Below are positions 42,600 through 42,913 of a stretch of 42,913 bases of DNA, piece by piece. The notes under the pieces are model-generated. The model was given only the letters and a program-made list of their open reading frames with translations. It searched no databases and was not told where the DNA came from. A program made the position numbers and the translations under genes. The stretch is from Acidobacteriota bacterium (GTDB taxonomy: Bacteria; Acidobacteriota; JAAYUB01). Position 1 is the stretch's first letter; every line of letters begins with the position of its first letter. Location of the stretch: positions 1 through 42,913 of the forward strand of contig JAFGRT010000072.1 in assembly GCA_016935015.1 (NCBI GenBank), given 5' to 3'.

Positions 42600-42913
42600 A
42601 TGAGACAAATCATTCTTCGCGCGTTACTGGGACTCGTGTTGGCGTCGGGCGGGCTGACGGCCCTGGCCGCCACCTATCGGTATTATGGTCCCCATGTCAC
42701 GAACCAGACGCCATGGATCAATACCATCGTGGTGTACAACAACGGTGCCCTGGCGGGCTCCTTTGAAATCACTGTTTGGGATGAGGCCGGGGCGGTCTGG
42801 CATCAGCAGGAGTATCTGGTGCCGGCCACGGCTTCCCTGGGGATGGTCATGTCCAATGACCCCGGCCACATTCCGGACCCCGAGGAGATCCCCCTGGTTC
42901 CTGTCGAAGGGAC
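42600..42913 (+). CDS. Secreted protein of unknown function, cut by the window end
   Basis: The first 104 codons of a gene running off the window. A clear signal peptide (1-23, MRQIILRALLGLVLASGG at the start, ending LAA) leads into TYRYYGPHVTNQTPWINTIV and a strand-rich segment with FEITVWDEAG, which suggests a beta-sandwich cell-surface or secreted protein. GGAGG lies 6 bases before the ATG at 42600. No family can be assigned from this fragment. Confidence 0.75.
   Translation, partial: MRQIILRALLGLVLASGGLTALAATYRYYGPHVTNQTPWINTIVVYNNGALAGSFEITVWDEAGAVWHQQEYLVPATASLGMVMSNDPGHIPDPEEIPLVPVEG

Noticed and set aside
1-42913. CRISPR arrays, tRNA, rRNA, transposases, phage genes
   Set aside because: I looked for regular spaced repeats, T-loop and anticodon arms, and integrase or transposase motifs and saw none.

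Overview
The window looks like chromosome from a GC-rich, Gram-negative (two-membrane) heterotrophic bacterium. It encodes an Omp85-type barrel, two small outer-membrane beta-barrel proteins, Sec-exported lipoproteins, an NtrB/NtrC-type two-component system and many exported peptidases. The mix of S9 peptidases, a sortilin-like BNR-repeat protein, a YtcJ-like amidohydrolase and a DUF4097 protein behind an ECF sigma factor recalls Acidobacteriota/Aminicenantota-like lineages. That placement is inference at low confidence. I see no phage, insertion sequence, CRISPR array, rRNA or tRNA.

Layout. 1-1280: gene-free stretch with an AT-rich start, repeats and a dense run of perfect-stem hairpins. 1281-7782: exported C45-type/M1-like fusion hydrolase, aldo/keto reductase, S9 peptidase, then a strong terminator. 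7899-11738: small barrel protein, an exported unknown translationally coupled to a one-POTRA Omp85 protein, and a membrane protein of unknown role. 12130-15313 (minus): serine beta-lactamase-like lipoprotein, TspO, outer-membrane protein with a Gly-rich insert. 15507-20268: sensor kinase, sigma-54 response regulator, a near-consensus sigma-54 promoter with a candidate enhancer dyad, and two secreted proteins sharing one domain in three copies. 20315-31759 (minus): BNR/sortilin-like protein, amidohydrolase lipoprotein, LuxR-type HTH remnant, Fe-S protein, DPP4-like S9 peptidase, TPR-GGDEF protein. 32005-37812: dockerin-bearing double beta-propeller protein, then an ECF sigma / anti-sigma / DUF4097 operon ending in a strong terminator. 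37948-42913: M28 peptidase, DUF1569, DUF429, a 72-aa hypothetical, an endonuclease/exonuclease/phosphatase-family protein, and a secreted protein cut by the window end.

How it fits together. Most products are exported, and at least five are hydrolases acting on peptides or amides, so the region reads as envelope and peptide-scavenging functions with three regulatory modules (NtrB/NtrC-sigma-54, ECF/anti-sigma, cyclic-di-GMP). The best candidate for an undescribed system is the two-component pair next to a sigma-54 promoter driving a secreted protein with a duplicated domain, followed by a single-domain paralogue. A second unexpected signal is a recurring leader design: in at least five unrelated genes a short perfect inverted repeat starts about 8-10 nt after the candidate -10 box, i.e. 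at the predicted 5' end of the mRNA.
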